Shown here: positions 45,776 through 54,348 of the stretch, piece after piece | Numbering within the stretch: position 1 is the stretch's first letter | Layout: each line of letters opens with the position of its first letter | NCBI RefSeq assembly: GCF_014651535.1 | Contig: NZ_BMXB01000001.1 | Location: 433,470-497,469, forward strand | DNA from: Salinimicrobium marinum | GTDB lineage: Bacteria; Bacteroidota; Bacteroidia; Flavobacteriales; Flavobacteriaceae | Length of the DNA: 64,000 bases | Direction of reading: 5' to 3' | The notes under the pieces: model-generated | What the model was told of the DNA's origin: nothing | Database searches by the model: none | What the model saw: only the letters and a program-made list of their open reading frames with translations | Translations under genes and position numbers: made by a program

Positions 45776-46612
45776 ATGAAATTTAATTACAAATTACTTA
45801 TTCTTTTGTTATTGCTGGCAACAGCCTCCTGTAACACTACCAAAAAGATTTTTGGCGGTAAGGATAAACAGAATAAGGAAAGGACAGTTCAAAGAAGAAC
45901 AGATTCTGGTAGGAATGCAAATGAATCTACTCCTGCAGAAAGAGAACACAACGTACGGGAAAATCTCCCCAAATCTGCCTACACCGATAAAGTTGCTTAT
46001 TACATTGATACCTATGCGCCCATTGCGCAGGAGGAAATGCAAATTTATAAGATTCCCGCAAGTATTACACTTGCACAGGGAATCCTGGAATCGGGTGCCG
46101 GAGTAGGGGAGCTGACCAGAAAAGCAAACAACCACTTCGGGATTAAATGTCACGGCTGGAAAGGCGGTCAGGTTTTTCACGATGATGACCGGTCACAGGA
46201 ATGTTTCAGAAAATATAATGATGCCAAATATTCTTTCAGGGATCACTCGCTGTTTCTTACCGAAAGAAAAAGATATGCTGCCCTTTTTGAGCTGAGGCCA
46301 GACGATTACAAAGGCTGGGCAAAAGGCCTTAAAGCGGCAGGTTATGCAACAGACAGGGCGTACCCGGCAAAATTGATCAGCCTGATTGAAAGATACCAGC
46401 TTCACCGGTATGATGCAGAGGTATTGGGAAATGAGTTTATTGTTTATGAGGAAAAGGGAAGAACTTCAGAAAGGCATGTGGTTCAAAAAGGGGATACCCT
46501 ATATTCTATCGCCAGGAAATACAACACAAGTGTAGAACAACTACAAAAGAATAACAATTTAACGGGGTCGACCATTTCTATAGGACAGACACTTTATGTC
46601 ACCCCAATGTAA
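45776..46612 (+). CDS. Glucosaminidase-LysM lipoprotein (peptidoglycan hydrolase)
   Basis: This protein has about 278 residues from ATG 45776 (an earlier TTG/ATG overlap the previous gene and spoil the signal peptide). The lipobox ends at Cys19 (LATASC). A basic linker precedes a GH73-type glucosaminidase domain: KIPASITLAQGILESGAGVGELTRKANNHFGIKCHG (catalytic Glu in ILESGAG), RKYNDAKYSFRDHSLFL and YATDRAYPAKLISLIERY. A C-terminal LysM repeat (HVVQKGDTLYSIARKYNTSVEQLQKNNNL) binds peptidoglycan. It cleaves cell-wall glycan at the inner face of the outer membrane or in the periplasm. It is followed 15 bp later by hemL. Confidence 0.94.
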   Translation: MKFNYKLLILLLLLATASCNTTKKIFGGKDKQNKERTVQRRTDSGRNANESTPAEREHNVRENLPKSAYTDKVAYYIDTYAPIAQEEMQIYKIPASITLAQGILESGAGVGELTRKANNHFGIKCHGWKGGQVFHDDDRSQECFRKYNDAKYSFRDHSLFLTERKRYAALFELRPDDYKGWAKGLKAAGYATDRAYPAKLISLIERYQLHRYDAEVLGNEFIVYEEKGRTSERHVVQKGDTLYSIARKYNTSVEQLQKNNNLTGSTISIGQTLYVTPM

Positions 46613-46627
46613 AATGAGATTTGATAT

Positions 46628-47917
46628 ATGAATTATAAAAGAAGCAGTGACCTTTTTAAGGCAGCAAAAAATGTAATTCCCGGTGGGGTAAATTCTCCTG
46701 TACGTGCTTTTAGTGCGGTAGGAGGTGATCCTGTTTTTATTAAAGAAGCAAAGGGAGCTTACTTATTTGATGAAGACGGAAATAAATATATTGACTACAT
46801 AAATTCCTGGGGTCCGCTCATTTTAGGGCATGCTTTTCAGCCGGTGGTGGACGCGGTGATCGAAAAAGCTAAAAAGGGAACCTCCTTTGGGACGCCTACA
46901 GAAATCGAAACTACCATTGCCGAACTTGCGGTTTCCATGGTTCCGAATATTGATAAAATCAGGTTTGTGAATTCCGGAACCGAAGCCTGTATGAGTGCGG
47001 TGCGTCTTGCCCGCGGATTCACTTCCCGTGAAAAAGTGATCAAATTCGCCGGATGTTATCACGGGCATAGTGATTCATTTTTAATTCAGGCCGGGAGTGG
47101 AGCCATTACCTTTGGCACCCCGAATAGCCCGGGGGTAACCCAGGGAACGGCAAAAGATACTCTGCTGGCAACGTACAACAGCCTTGAAAGTGTAGAGGCT
47201 CTCCTGGATGCCAATAAAGAAGAAGTGGCTTGTATAATTCTGGAGCCTATTGCCGGAAATATGGGTTGTATTCCTCCAAAAGAAGGATTTCTGGAAGGGC
47301 TTCGGGAGCTTTGTGATAAGCACAATGTGTTACTGATCTTTGATGAAGTAATGACCGGTTTTCGGCAGGCAAAAGGTGGAGTTCAGGAACTAAAGAATAT
47401 AAAAGCAGATATTGTTTGCTTCGGAAAAGTGATTGGTGGCGGACTCCCGGTAGGGGCTTTCGCAGCCCGAAACGAGATCATGGATTACCTGGCTCCAACG
47501 GGGCCGGTGTACCAGGCTGGAACCCTGAGCGGAAATCCTCTAGCCATGGCCGCCGGACTTGCAATGCTTTCCGAATTGAATAAGAAGTCCGAAATCTATA
47601 ACAGCATTGCAGATAAAACGGAATTTCTGCATTTAGGAATAAGTAAAGTGCTGAACGAGAATAATGTTGCCCATACCATCAACAGGGAAGGCTCCATGAT
47701 CTCTGTACATTTTTCTGAAGAGCCGGTGGTAGATTTTGAATCGGCTGCAAGGGCAAACAATGATACCTTCAAGAAATTCTTCCACGGAATGTTAGAAAAC
47801 GGGGTTTATATAGCACCAAGCGCTTTCGAAACCTGGTTTATTAGTGATGCCTTAACTTACGAGGATCTGAACGAAACCATTTCCGCCGTAGACAGAGTGG
47901 CGAAGAAGCTGAAGTAG
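46628..47917 (+). CDS. hemL: Glutamate-1-semialdehyde 2,1-aminomutase
   Basis: This 429-residue PLP enzyme makes 5-aminolevulinate, the first step of haem biosynthesis by the C5 route. Family blocks: [63 protein letters not shown], and the PLP-binding Lys267 in [31 protein letters not shown] also appears. Length is standard (about 430). It is the third gene after the deaminase and glucosaminidase. The TAG stop is the first bases of a 7-nt repeat tract. Confidence 0.98.
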   Translation: MNYKRSSDLFKAAKNVIPGGVNSPVRAFSAVGGDPVFIKEAKGAYLFDEDGNKYIDYINSWGPLILGHAFQPVVDAVIEKAKKGTSFGTPTEIETTIAELAVSMVPNIDKIRFVNSGTEACMSAVRLARGFTSREKVIKFAGCYHGHSDSFLIQAGSGAITFGTPNSPGVTQGTAKDTLLATYNSLESVEALLDANKEEVACIILEPIAGNMGCIPPKEGFLEGLRELCDKHNVLLIFDEVMTGFRQAKGGVQELKNIKADIVCFGKVIGGGLPVGAFAARNEIMDYLAPTGPVYQAGTLSGNPLAMAAGLAMLSELNKKSEIYNSIADKTEFLHLGISKVLNENNVAHTINREGSMISVHFSEEPVVDFESAARANNDTFKKFFHGMLENGVYIAPSAFETWFISDALTYEDLNETISAVDRVAKKLK

Positions 47918-47950
47918 ATATGAGATTTTAGATTTCAGATCTGAGATTTC
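47916..47950 (+). repeat. AGATNNN heptad tract at the hemL stop codon
   Basis: Five contiguous 7-nt units, AGATATG, AGATTTT, AGATTTC, AGATCTG and AGATTTC, lie on the sense strand. The first AG belongs to the TAG stop. A hairpin terminator follows 9 nt later. Confidence 0.8.
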
Positions 47951-47959
47951 AAAAAAGAT

Positions 47960-47992
47960 AAAACTCTGCAGGTAAACCTGTGGAGTTTTTTT
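47960..47992 (+). terminator. Terminator after hemL
   Basis: AAAACTCTGCAGG (47960-47972) pairs with CCTGTGGAGTTTT (47977-47989) with two G-U pairs and a TAAA loop, followed by more T. It lies just after the heptad tract. Confidence 0.85.
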
Positions 47993-48117
47993 ATGCTGGG
48001 GTTCTTTAAAACCTCATCGTCCAATCATCTTAGCTCGTTTCCCGGTCTGCTACGGTGATAGGGAGAGAAAGAAGCTTCTTTAAATTTCAGATATTAAATG
48101 TGCGGTTTGGCATTTTT

Positions 48118-48201
48118 ACAGTCTACAATCTACAATCTACAATCTACAGTCTTGAGTCTAACGTCTAAAATCTAATATCTCACTTCTAACATCTCATATC
48201 T
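48118..48201 (-). repeat. Twelve-unit AGAYNNN heptad tract after the GH3-like gene
   Basis: In the sense of the minus-strand gene ending at 48204, twelve 7-nt units follow in unbroken register: AGATATG, AGATGTT, AGAAGTG, AGATATT, AGATTTT, AGACGTT, AGACTCA, AGACTGT, three of AGATTGT, and AGACTGT. The first begins 2 nt after the stop codon. The distal units are nearly identical, the proximal ones diverged. Confidence 0.88.
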
Positions 48202-48203
48202 AT

Positions 48204-49718
48204 TCACCCGTTCATTCCCAGCAATTCTTCTACATAAACCCTGGAATTCGAAAGTCTGGGAATTTTGTGCTGGCCTCCCAACTTGTTGTTTTTCTTCAGC
48301 CAGTCGTAAAATAATTTTTCCCTTGCCTGGTGAATTTTTGGTTTGTTGAGGGTCATGTTGTTGAAGCGCTTGGCTTCATAATCACTGTTGATGTTTTGAA
48401 GGGCCTTGTCAAAGGTTTCGGTAAAAAGGTTGAAATCCTGCGGCGGAGTCTTGAATTCAATGATCCATTCGTGTGCCCCTTTTTCTTTTCCTTCCATAAA
48501 AACAGGAGCAGCGGTATAATCCACAATTTCTGAACCTGTAATTTCAGAGGTTTTTTTCAGGGCTTCTTCTGCATTTTCGATGATGAGTTCTTCCCCAAAA
48601 ACATTGATGTGGTGCTTGGTTCTTCCGGTAACTTTGATGCGGTAAGGTTTCAGGGATGTAAACCGAACGGTATCCCCAATTTTATAACGCCAAAGTCCGG
48701 CGTTGGTAGTGATAAGGATAGCGTAATTTTTTCCGGTTTCAACTTCAGCTAGCGGAATAATCTTTTCATTTTCTGTTCCGTACAAATCCATCGGAATGAA
48801 TTCATAGAAAATTCCGTAGTCGAGCATTAACAACAATTCTTTGGAGTTGTTTTGGTCCTGAATAGCAAAAAAACCTTCCGAAGCATTATAAATTTCATAA
48901 TACCTGAAGTTGTCGCGCGGCAATATCTTTCTATATTGTTCGGCATAGGGTGAGAAATTTACTCCCCCATGAAAATATACTTCCAGGTGTGGCCACACTT
49001 CAAAAAGACTTTCTTTACCCGAAGCTTCCAGTACATTATTGAGTAGCACCAGCATCCACGATGGTACTCCTGCAAGACTGGTCACTTTTTCTTTCATGCT
49101 TTCCTTCACGATGGCTGGCATTTTTACTTCCCAGTTGCTCATTAGGGAGACTTCATTTCCGGGGGTACTGCTGTATTCTGCCCAAAAAGGCATATTATCT
49201 ATAAGAATAGCCGAAAGATCTCCATATTGGGTGCCGTTCTCACAGTAAAGTTCCTTGCTTCCTCCCAGGCGCAGACTTTTTCCGCTAAACATTTGAGATT
49301 CGGGATTATTATTGAGGTACATGCACAGCATATCTTTTCCGGCGGCATAATGACATTTTTCGAGAGAATCTTCACTCACCGGGATGAACTTGCTTTTAGC
49401 ATTGGTAGTGCCACTCGATTTAGCAAACCACTTTATGGGCGTAGGCCAGAATATATTGCTTTCCCCTTTACGGCTGCGTTCAATATCTGCTTCATAATCT
49501 TCATACTGCCGCACAGGAACCCGTGCCGCAAAATCCTCATAGCTGGTGATGGAAGCAAAATCGTATTTTTTGCCAATTTCGGTATTTTTTGCTTTGGAAA
49601 TTAATTTCTTCAGAAGTTCGAATTGGACCTCATGAGGGTATTTAATAAATAATTCCATTTGATGAATTCGCTTCTTAAGAAACCAGGAAGCTATGGAATG
49701 AGCTAATGGAATTGGCAT
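48204..49718 (-). CDS. GH3 (auxin-responsive GH3-like) family protein
   Basis: This 504-residue protein is related to plant GH3 acyl-acid amido synthetases of the firefly luciferase (ANL) superfamily. An adenylation-like motif is near residue 100 (WFAKSSGTTNAKSKFIPVS; the SSGTT phosphate-binding loop). YYEIYNASEGFFAIQD is the ATP/aryl-site block, and GLWRYKIGDTVRFTSLKPYRIKVTGRTKHHINVFGEELIIENAE forms the hinge and C-terminal lobe. These match GH3 family positions, suggesting ATP-dependent activation of a carboxylate and transfer to an amine. The substrate in Bacteroidota is unknown. It is monocistronic. Confidence 0.92.
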   Translation of the reverse strand: MPIPLAHSIASWFLKKRIHQMELFIKYPHEVQFELLKKLISKAKNTEIGKKYDFASITSYEDFAARVPVRQYEDYEADIERSRKGESNIFWPTPIKWFAKSSGTTNAKSKFIPVSEDSLEKCHYAAGKDMLCMYLNNNPESQMFSGKSLRLGGSKELYCENGTQYGDLSAILIDNMPFWAEYSSTPGNEVSLMSNWEVKMPAIVKESMKEKVTSLAGVPSWMLVLLNNVLEASGKESLFEVWPHLEVYFHGGVNFSPYAEQYRKILPRDNFRYYEIYNASEGFFAIQDQNNSKELLLMLDYGIFYEFIPMDLYGTENEKIIPLAEVETGKNYAILITTNAGLWRYKIGDTVRFTSLKPYRIKVTGRTKHHINVFGEELIIENAEEALKKTSEITGSEIVDYTAAPVFMEGKEKGAHEWIIEFKTPPQDFNLFTETFDKALQNINSDYEAKRFNNMTLNKPKIHQAREKLFYDWLKKNNKLGGQHKIPRLSNSRVYVEELLGMNG

Positions 49719-49836
49719 TTTTTCTAGTATCTTTACGGCCGGATTTTTAGTCGCCGGCGCTTATTGGTTGGCTGGTTAAAAATAAAACTATTCTTGAAGC
49801 TTACAAAAATCGAAAGATATAAAAAATCCCCTGTTT

Positions 49837-50631
49837 ATGAATTATGAAGGTGTCCTTACAAAGATGAAGACTGAATTGCAGGATACGGTACAGTATTATC
49901 TCATTTTTGAATCCGATTTCCTGAATATGAATCAGTTGCTGGGTAAAAAGATCTCGATCAACTTTTTACGTTTTCACTGCCTTGGATGCCATAAACAGAA
50001 AAAAATCTTTAGAAACGGAGTTTGTTATAACTGTCTCACCTCACTTCCGGAAATGGGAGACTGGGTAATGCGTCCCGAATTGAGCAAAGCTCATCTTGGC
50101 GAGCAGGATCGGGATCTTGAGTATGAGCAAAAAGCCCAGTTGCAGCCACACGTGGTTTACCTCGCTAATTCCAGCAATGTGAAAGTAGGGGTTACAAGGA
50201 AAAGTCAGATTCCCACCCGGTGGATTGACCAGGGGGCTCATGAAGCGATTGAAGTGGTGGAAGTGCCTAATCGTTATCTCGCCGGAATTACTGAAGTGGC
50301 TTTAAAGCAGCATGTCTCCGATAAAACCAACTGGCGGCAAATGCTCACCAATAACCTCAAAGACCTAAACCTGGAGGAAATAAAGGAAGAGTTGAAACAG
50401 TACATTCCGGAAGAAGCAAAAGAATATTACCTCGGAAATTCAAAGGAGCTGGAAATAGCTTTTCCGGTACTGGAATATCCTCAAAAAATAAAAAGCCTGA
50501 CCCTGAAAAAGACTCCGTTTTATGAAGGAGTTCTCAAGGGAATCAAAGGGCAATACCTGATTTTTGATGACGGCATGGCTTTTAATGTGAGAAATCACGA
50601 AGGCTATGAAGTGGCTCTATCGGTGAAGTAG
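49837..50631 (+). CDS. DUF2797 protein with Cys-rich zinc motif
   Basis: This 264-residue protein has two CxxC pairs near residue 50-70 (FHCLGCHKQKKIFRNGVCYNCL), probably binding zinc. Then come the DUF2797 blocks HLGEQDRDLEYEQKAQLQPHVVYLANSSNVKVGVTRKSQIPTRWIDQGAHEAI and VEVPNRYLAGITEVALKQHVSDKTNWRQML. The VKVGVTRK segment recalls GIY-YIG-like folds. Function is unknown. It is divergent from the GH3-like gene across 118 bp. Confidence 0.92.
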   Translation: MNYEGVLTKMKTELQDTVQYYLIFESDFLNMNQLLGKKISINFLRFHCLGCHKQKKIFRNGVCYNCLTSLPEMGDWVMRPELSKAHLGEQDRDLEYEQKAQLQPHVVYLANSSNVKVGVTRKSQIPTRWIDQGAHEAIEVVEVPNRYLAGITEVALKQHVSDKTNWRQMLTNNLKDLNLEEIKEELKQYIPEEAKEYYLGNSKELEIAFPVLEYPQKIKSLTLKKTPFYEGVLKGIKGQYLIFDDGMAFNVRNHEGYEVALSVK

Positions 50632-50646
50632 TGACCGTAAGAATAA

Positions 50647-50675
50647 CCAACAAGGTCTTTTTTTGACCTTGTTGG
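50647..50675 (+). terminator. Hairpin with a T-run in its loop after the DUF2797 gene
   Basis: CCAACAAGGTC (50647-50657) and GACCTTGTTGG (50665-50675) form an 11-bp perfect stem; the loop is seven T (50658-50664), and the 3' side has only a weak T stretch (ATTTC). Good stem, unusual T placement. It could end transcription from either side. Confidence 0.6.
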
Positions 50676-50685
50676 ATTTCACCAG

Positions 50686-50876
50686 TATTGCCAGGCGCAG
50701 CCCAAGCAATTTGTTTAGTCGGAGCGCCTCCTGTCTTAGTTTGCCGCGGTCGATGAAAAAGCTCCCTCGCAAAGACGATCAGCTATTGAGAGAGCAGTCT
50801 ACTTTCCATTTTTCGGAGGTGAAGCCGATTCATCCGTTCATTGCGAGGCACAGCCGAAGCAATCTGCTAGTCCGGA
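50686..50876. repeat. REP-like GCGAGGC/GAAGCAATC intergenic repeats
   Basis: Two 38-nt copies related at roughly three bases in four lie at 50686-50723 and 50839-50876 (ATTGCGAGGCACAGCCGAAG type). An inverted fragment (CCCTCGCAAAGACG) is at 50764-50777. They fill the space between two convergent genes, the second copy touching the AsmA-like stop codon. This pattern resembles dispersed CATTGCGAG...GAAGCAATC palindromic repeats known from many bacterial genomes. Confidence 0.6.
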
Positions 50877-50877
50877 T

Positions 50878-53550
50878 TTACTTATTGTTGGTCGTATCCT
50901 GCTTCTTCTTCTGTCCTCCTAAAATTCCTCCCAGCACTTTTCGGGCAGCATCTTTAACTGCTTCCTGCTGATTCTGCTGATTGGTAGCGGTGGTGTCCCT
51001 TCTTTGTGTCTGATTAGTAGCAGTGGTATCTTTCGAAGACCGGTTTCCACCCAGAATGCCTCCTAAAATGTCTCTTCCTTTTTCCTGAAGATTTTCCTTT
51101 TGGCTGTCAATGATCTTTTGGGAAAGGTCATTTACTGCCTGCTGCATGTTCAGGTTGATACTTGGACTCTGGAAATTTCCACTGATTCCAACCGGTAAAG
51201 TCACCGTAGTATTTTCCAGTTCCTGAGAGCTTAATCTGGAAAGCGTATTCCCTACCTGACTTCCTAAATATTTAGCAGGAACCTGGAGGTTCACATTATA
51301 ATCCATAGACATATCAAACCCGTGGCTTCCACCGGCAGTGGCATTGATCCCTTTGATGTTAAATTCAAATGGCTGCACTTCCACGCGTCCATTGGTGAAA
51401 GTAAGTTTGGTTTGCAGATCTTTTAGGTCGAGATTATTGAGGTCCACAAATGTTAAGCGTTGATCGAGGTTGGACAGTAACGGAGTCTGCTCCGGATTTA
51501 CCCGGGCATCCAGGATTTCTGCCAGTGCATTTCCGGCGAGAGTTTGCAGCTGGGGCGTAAGATCCTGATTCAAATTTCCGCGCAGGTCGATCGCTGTAGT
51601 AAGTTTTCCTTCCAAAGCTCTCGCAATAGGGGCTAAATTCTGCAGTAATTCCATATCATTAAAAGCCTGAGTGATCCCTATGGAATTCAGGTTGAGGTCC
51701 ATGTTAAACGTGGGAGGTGACTGGCGCGTAGAAACAGTTCCGTTCAGTGAAATATTTCCACCAAATATATCTGCGGTAACATTGTTTAAAGTGGCGGTTT
51801 CATCCTGAATTCCCAGATTTCCTTTTGCATTTTGAAGTACGAGGTTATCATATAAAACCCGGTTTGCTGTAAAATCCAGCTGCACATCCAGAAATGACGG
51901 AATTTTAATGGCTTCTCCGGTAGTTTCGGTGGTTTGCGGAGTGGTTGATTCTGCTTCTGTTTCTTCAGAAGTTGTTTCTGTTTCAGCAACCATAAAATCA
52001 TTCACTGAAAAGGTATTGGAGTTTAGCTGAAATCTTCCCTTCAGGTTTTGATCTGTAAATAAATATCCCATCAGGTTATTGATGGTTCCTGAAAGTGCCA
52101 TATCTGTCTCACCGGTAGTCGCATTAAGATTCTCCAGTTGTACTGTTCCAGGCTGGAAATTAAGGTTCGCAGTTGCCAATCTAATTTCGTTTGGAAATTC
52201 CGGAGAGGCATAACTGAAATCCCTGATCGTAGCCGTACCACTGCTCTTGACATTCTGGTACTGTTCATTTTCCACCGAATTCATATCAAAACTGGTAGTA
52301 ACATCTGCAGTTACAATTCCATTTAGATCCTGCTCAAGTTCCAGTGGATACGCCTGATCCAGGTTTGCCAGGTTGATCGTTCCCTTTGCTGCAAGGTTTA
52401 CGAGCATATTTTCGGTTAGATTACGAATGTTTCCGTTGGCACTAAAAACGTCCTGATCTATTCTAAAGTTCAGTCTGTTGATGTTGACGTAGGTATCTTC
52501 CGCTAAGCCGGTTTCATTTTTAATTTCCGTAGAAATTGTGATGTCTTCTACACTTTTCGGAAGGTCGGGATATTTAAAGGAGGCATTTTCCGAAGAAATA
52601 TTGATATCCATTCTTGGGATATGTGTTTCATCCACAATTCCCTGGATCACCCCGTTTACTACAAAATCTCCGCTGGTTTGTACATCTTCGATGTTTTTGG
52701 AGTACTCTTCGGGAATAACGGCTAAAAAGTTTTTAAAGGACGAAGAAGGGGTTTTAAAGGAAAGATCAATTTCATTATTATCTTCATTCACCTGCACAAA
52801 TCCGTCGAAAGTGAGCGGTAACTGATTAATTTTTGCTTCGTTTTCAAGAAAACTGAACCTCATATTTTCAAGATCCATTTCAAAATCGGCATCCAGTTCT
52901 ATGCGATTCTGACTAAGGTAGTTGGTGCCGTCCATCGCAAAACTTACCAGAGCTGTGGAATATGTACTCAACTCAGATGTGGAAGCAGAGAAATCTCCGG
53001 TTCCTTCATGATTTAGATCTTCGACGATCAACTGCATTTTTGCTCCCTCATCAAGGTAAACAACCCTGGAATTATTGATCTCGTAATGTTGTACGTCAAA
53101 CTGGAATCCGCTGCCGGTTTGCGTAGAATCTGCCAGCGGCGCATCGTTTTCAATAGCAATGTCATAGTTGGCATTGCCCAGAGAATCGAGTTTTATATTT
53201 AAATCTGTGTCATTGATGGTAAGGGCATCCACCTGCATGGGTTCATCACCGCTTTTGAAAAGTTCCCAGATCGACATTTGCAGCACAATTTCTTCACTTG
53301 AAGCCAGCGTATCCCCTTCAAAAGGAGCATTGTTGACCACCAGCAGTTGTTCGATTCCCAAAGTGGCATCGGGAAAGTTCCTGAACAGGCTCAAGCTAAT
53401 ATCATCAAAGGTGACCTGTGCGTTTACATTTTCATTGATGGTTTTTCGAACCATATCCTTGATTTGGCCTTTAAAAACAAAGGGGGCCAAAAACAGAAGA
53501 AGCAGGATCACTCCCAGTACAATTCCGGTTATTTTTAAAAACTTTTTCAT
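50878..53550 (-). CDS. AsmA-like envelope protein
   Basis: This 890-residue protein has an N-terminal membrane anchor (ITGIVLGVILLLLFLAPFVF), then the AsmA family N-terminal domain (NVNAQVTFDDISLSLFRNFPDATLGIEQLLVVN) and long beta-rich AsmA-like repeats. The C-terminal AsmA_2-like region (DLRGNLNQDLTPQLQTLAGNALAEILDARV) precedes a low-complexity Gln/Thr/Asp tail (TTATNQTQRRDTTATNQQ). AsmA-like proteins are thought to bridge membranes and move lipids, as shown for YhdP/TamB relatives. It overlaps the following YhhQ-like gene's upstream end by 4 bp (53547-53550), so the two are co-transcribed. Confidence 0.92.
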   Translation of the reverse strand: MKKFLKITGIVLGVILLLLFLAPFVFKGQIKDMVRKTINENVNAQVTFDDISLSLFRNFPDATLGIEQLLVVNNAPFEGDTLASSEEIVLQMSIWELFKSGDEPMQVDALTINDTDLNIKLDSLGNANYDIAIENDAPLADSTQTGSGFQFDVQHYEINNSRVVYLDEGAKMQLIVEDLNHEGTGDFSASTSELSTYSTALVSFAMDGTNYLSQNRIELDADFEMDLENMRFSFLENEAKINQLPLTFDGFVQVNEDNNEIDLSFKTPSSSFKNFLAVIPEEYSKNIEDVQTSGDFVVNGVIQGIVDETHIPRMDINISSENASFKYPDLPKSVEDITISTEIKNETGLAEDTYVNINRLNFRIDQDVFSANGNIRNLTENMLVNLAAKGTINLANLDQAYPLELEQDLNGIVTADVTTSFDMNSVENEQYQNVKSSGTATIRDFSYASPEFPNEIRLATANLNFQPGTVQLENLNATTGETDMALSGTINNLMGYLFTDQNLKGRFQLNSNTFSVNDFMVAETETTSEETEAESTTPQTTETTGEAIKIPSFLDVQLDFTANRVLYDNLVLQNAKGNLGIQDETATLNNVTADIFGGNISLNGTVSTRQSPPTFNMDLNLNSIGITQAFNDMELLQNLAPIARALEGKLTTAIDLRGNLNQDLTPQLQTLAGNALAEILDARVNPEQTPLLSNLDQRLTFVDLNNLDLKDLQTKLTFTNGRVEVQPFEFNIKGINATAGGSHGFDMSMDYNVNLQVPAKYLGSQVGNTLSRLSSQELENTTVTLPVGISGNFQSPSINLNMQQAVNDLSQKIIDSQKENLQEKGRDILGGILGGNRSSKDTTATNQTQRRDTTATNQQNQQEAVKDAARKVLGGILGGQKKKQDTTNNK

Positions 53551-54248
53551 ATTTCGATTTTTTCAAAATTTAATTCTTCGCCTTTTTCAAGATTGAAGCG
53601 CTTTCTTAGCGCATACACGGCAGCATAAAGAAAAGGCGTATCTGTAATTGCTACCAGTACTTTAAATAAAAATCCGCTTAACAACAATCCACCGAAAAGC
53701 GACCATTCAATTTTATTAAAACTACACAAAAGCAGCAGTACAGTTGCGGTATCCACCAACTGCGATAGAAAGGTGGAAAAATTGTTTCGCAGCCATAAAT
53801 GTTTTCCTTTTGTAAGTCTTTTCCAAAAGTGGAATAATTGTATGTCAATATACTGTGCCAAAAGGTATGCCATCATTGAAGCAAAGACAGCAATGGCGGT
53901 TGCGCCAAATACCGTCGTGAACAGGGAATCATCTACAGGAGACCAGGTGGTAGCAGGAACTTCGGCCGAAATATACACGATAAGAAGGGAAAAAAAGGAA
54001 GCAAAAATTCCTGTGGTGACCATTTGGTTGGCTTTTTTTCTTCCGTAGACTTCACTCACAATGTCAGTAATCAAAAAAGTTATGGGGTAGGGCAAGATTC
54101 CCACAGAAATTTCAAACGTATAAATTCCCAAGAAATCCCAGTAAAAGAATTTCTGAAAAATGAGGTTGGAAACCACCAGTGCGGTGATGAATAATCCCCC
54201 GAGCACAAAATAAATCCTGTCTGCAAATAATCTGTCTTTTAAGCTCAA
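53547..54248 (-). CDS. Queuosine precursor transporter (YhhQ/VUT family)
   Basis: This 233-residue inner-membrane protein has about six helices: FVLGGLFITALVVSNLIFQKFFYWDFLGIYTFEISVGILPYPITFLITDIVSEVYGRKKANQMV holds the family start. MMAYLLAQYIDIQLFHFWKRLTKGKHLWLRNNFSTFLSQLVDT follows. The DIVSEVYGRKKA block and the NNxSTxxSQLxDT block are the family hallmarks. Relatives import queuine precursors for tRNA modification. It lies upstream of the AsmA-like gene in one operon with a 4-bp overlap. Confidence 0.93.
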   Translation of the reverse strand: MSLKDRLFADRIYFVLGGLFITALVVSNLIFQKFFYWDFLGIYTFEISVGILPYPITFLITDIVSEVYGRKKANQMVTTGIFASFFSLLIVYISAEVPATTWSPVDDSLFTTVFGATAIAVFASMMAYLLAQYIDIQLFHFWKRLTKGKHLWLRNNFSTFLSQLVDTATVLLLLCSFNKIEWSLFGGLLLSGFLFKVLVAITDTPFLYAAVYALRKRFNLEKGEELNFEKIEI

Positions 54249-54266
54249 ATTTCAAACTCTTTCCCA

Positions 54267-54274
54267 CAAAGTTA
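54267..54274 (-). promoter_or_regulatory. Candidate -7 box for the queuosine transporter gene
   Basis: On the minus strand TAACTTTG is an exact TAnnTTTG match, 19 bp upstream of the start codon at 54248. A -33 TTG at good spacing is not evident. Confidence 0.4.
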
Positions 54275-54348
54275 ATAGTATATGAATTTGTTTTGTTTAA
54301 TTTGCCGGGAAATTACCTGAGCACCACCTTAAAAATTTCATAAATCTC

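Noticed and set aside
48122-48149. Four tandem TCTACAA units considered as a CRISPR-like or iteron array
   Set aside because: No spacers of constant length. The units are the reverse complement of the 7-nt repeat tract that follows the GH3-like stop codon.
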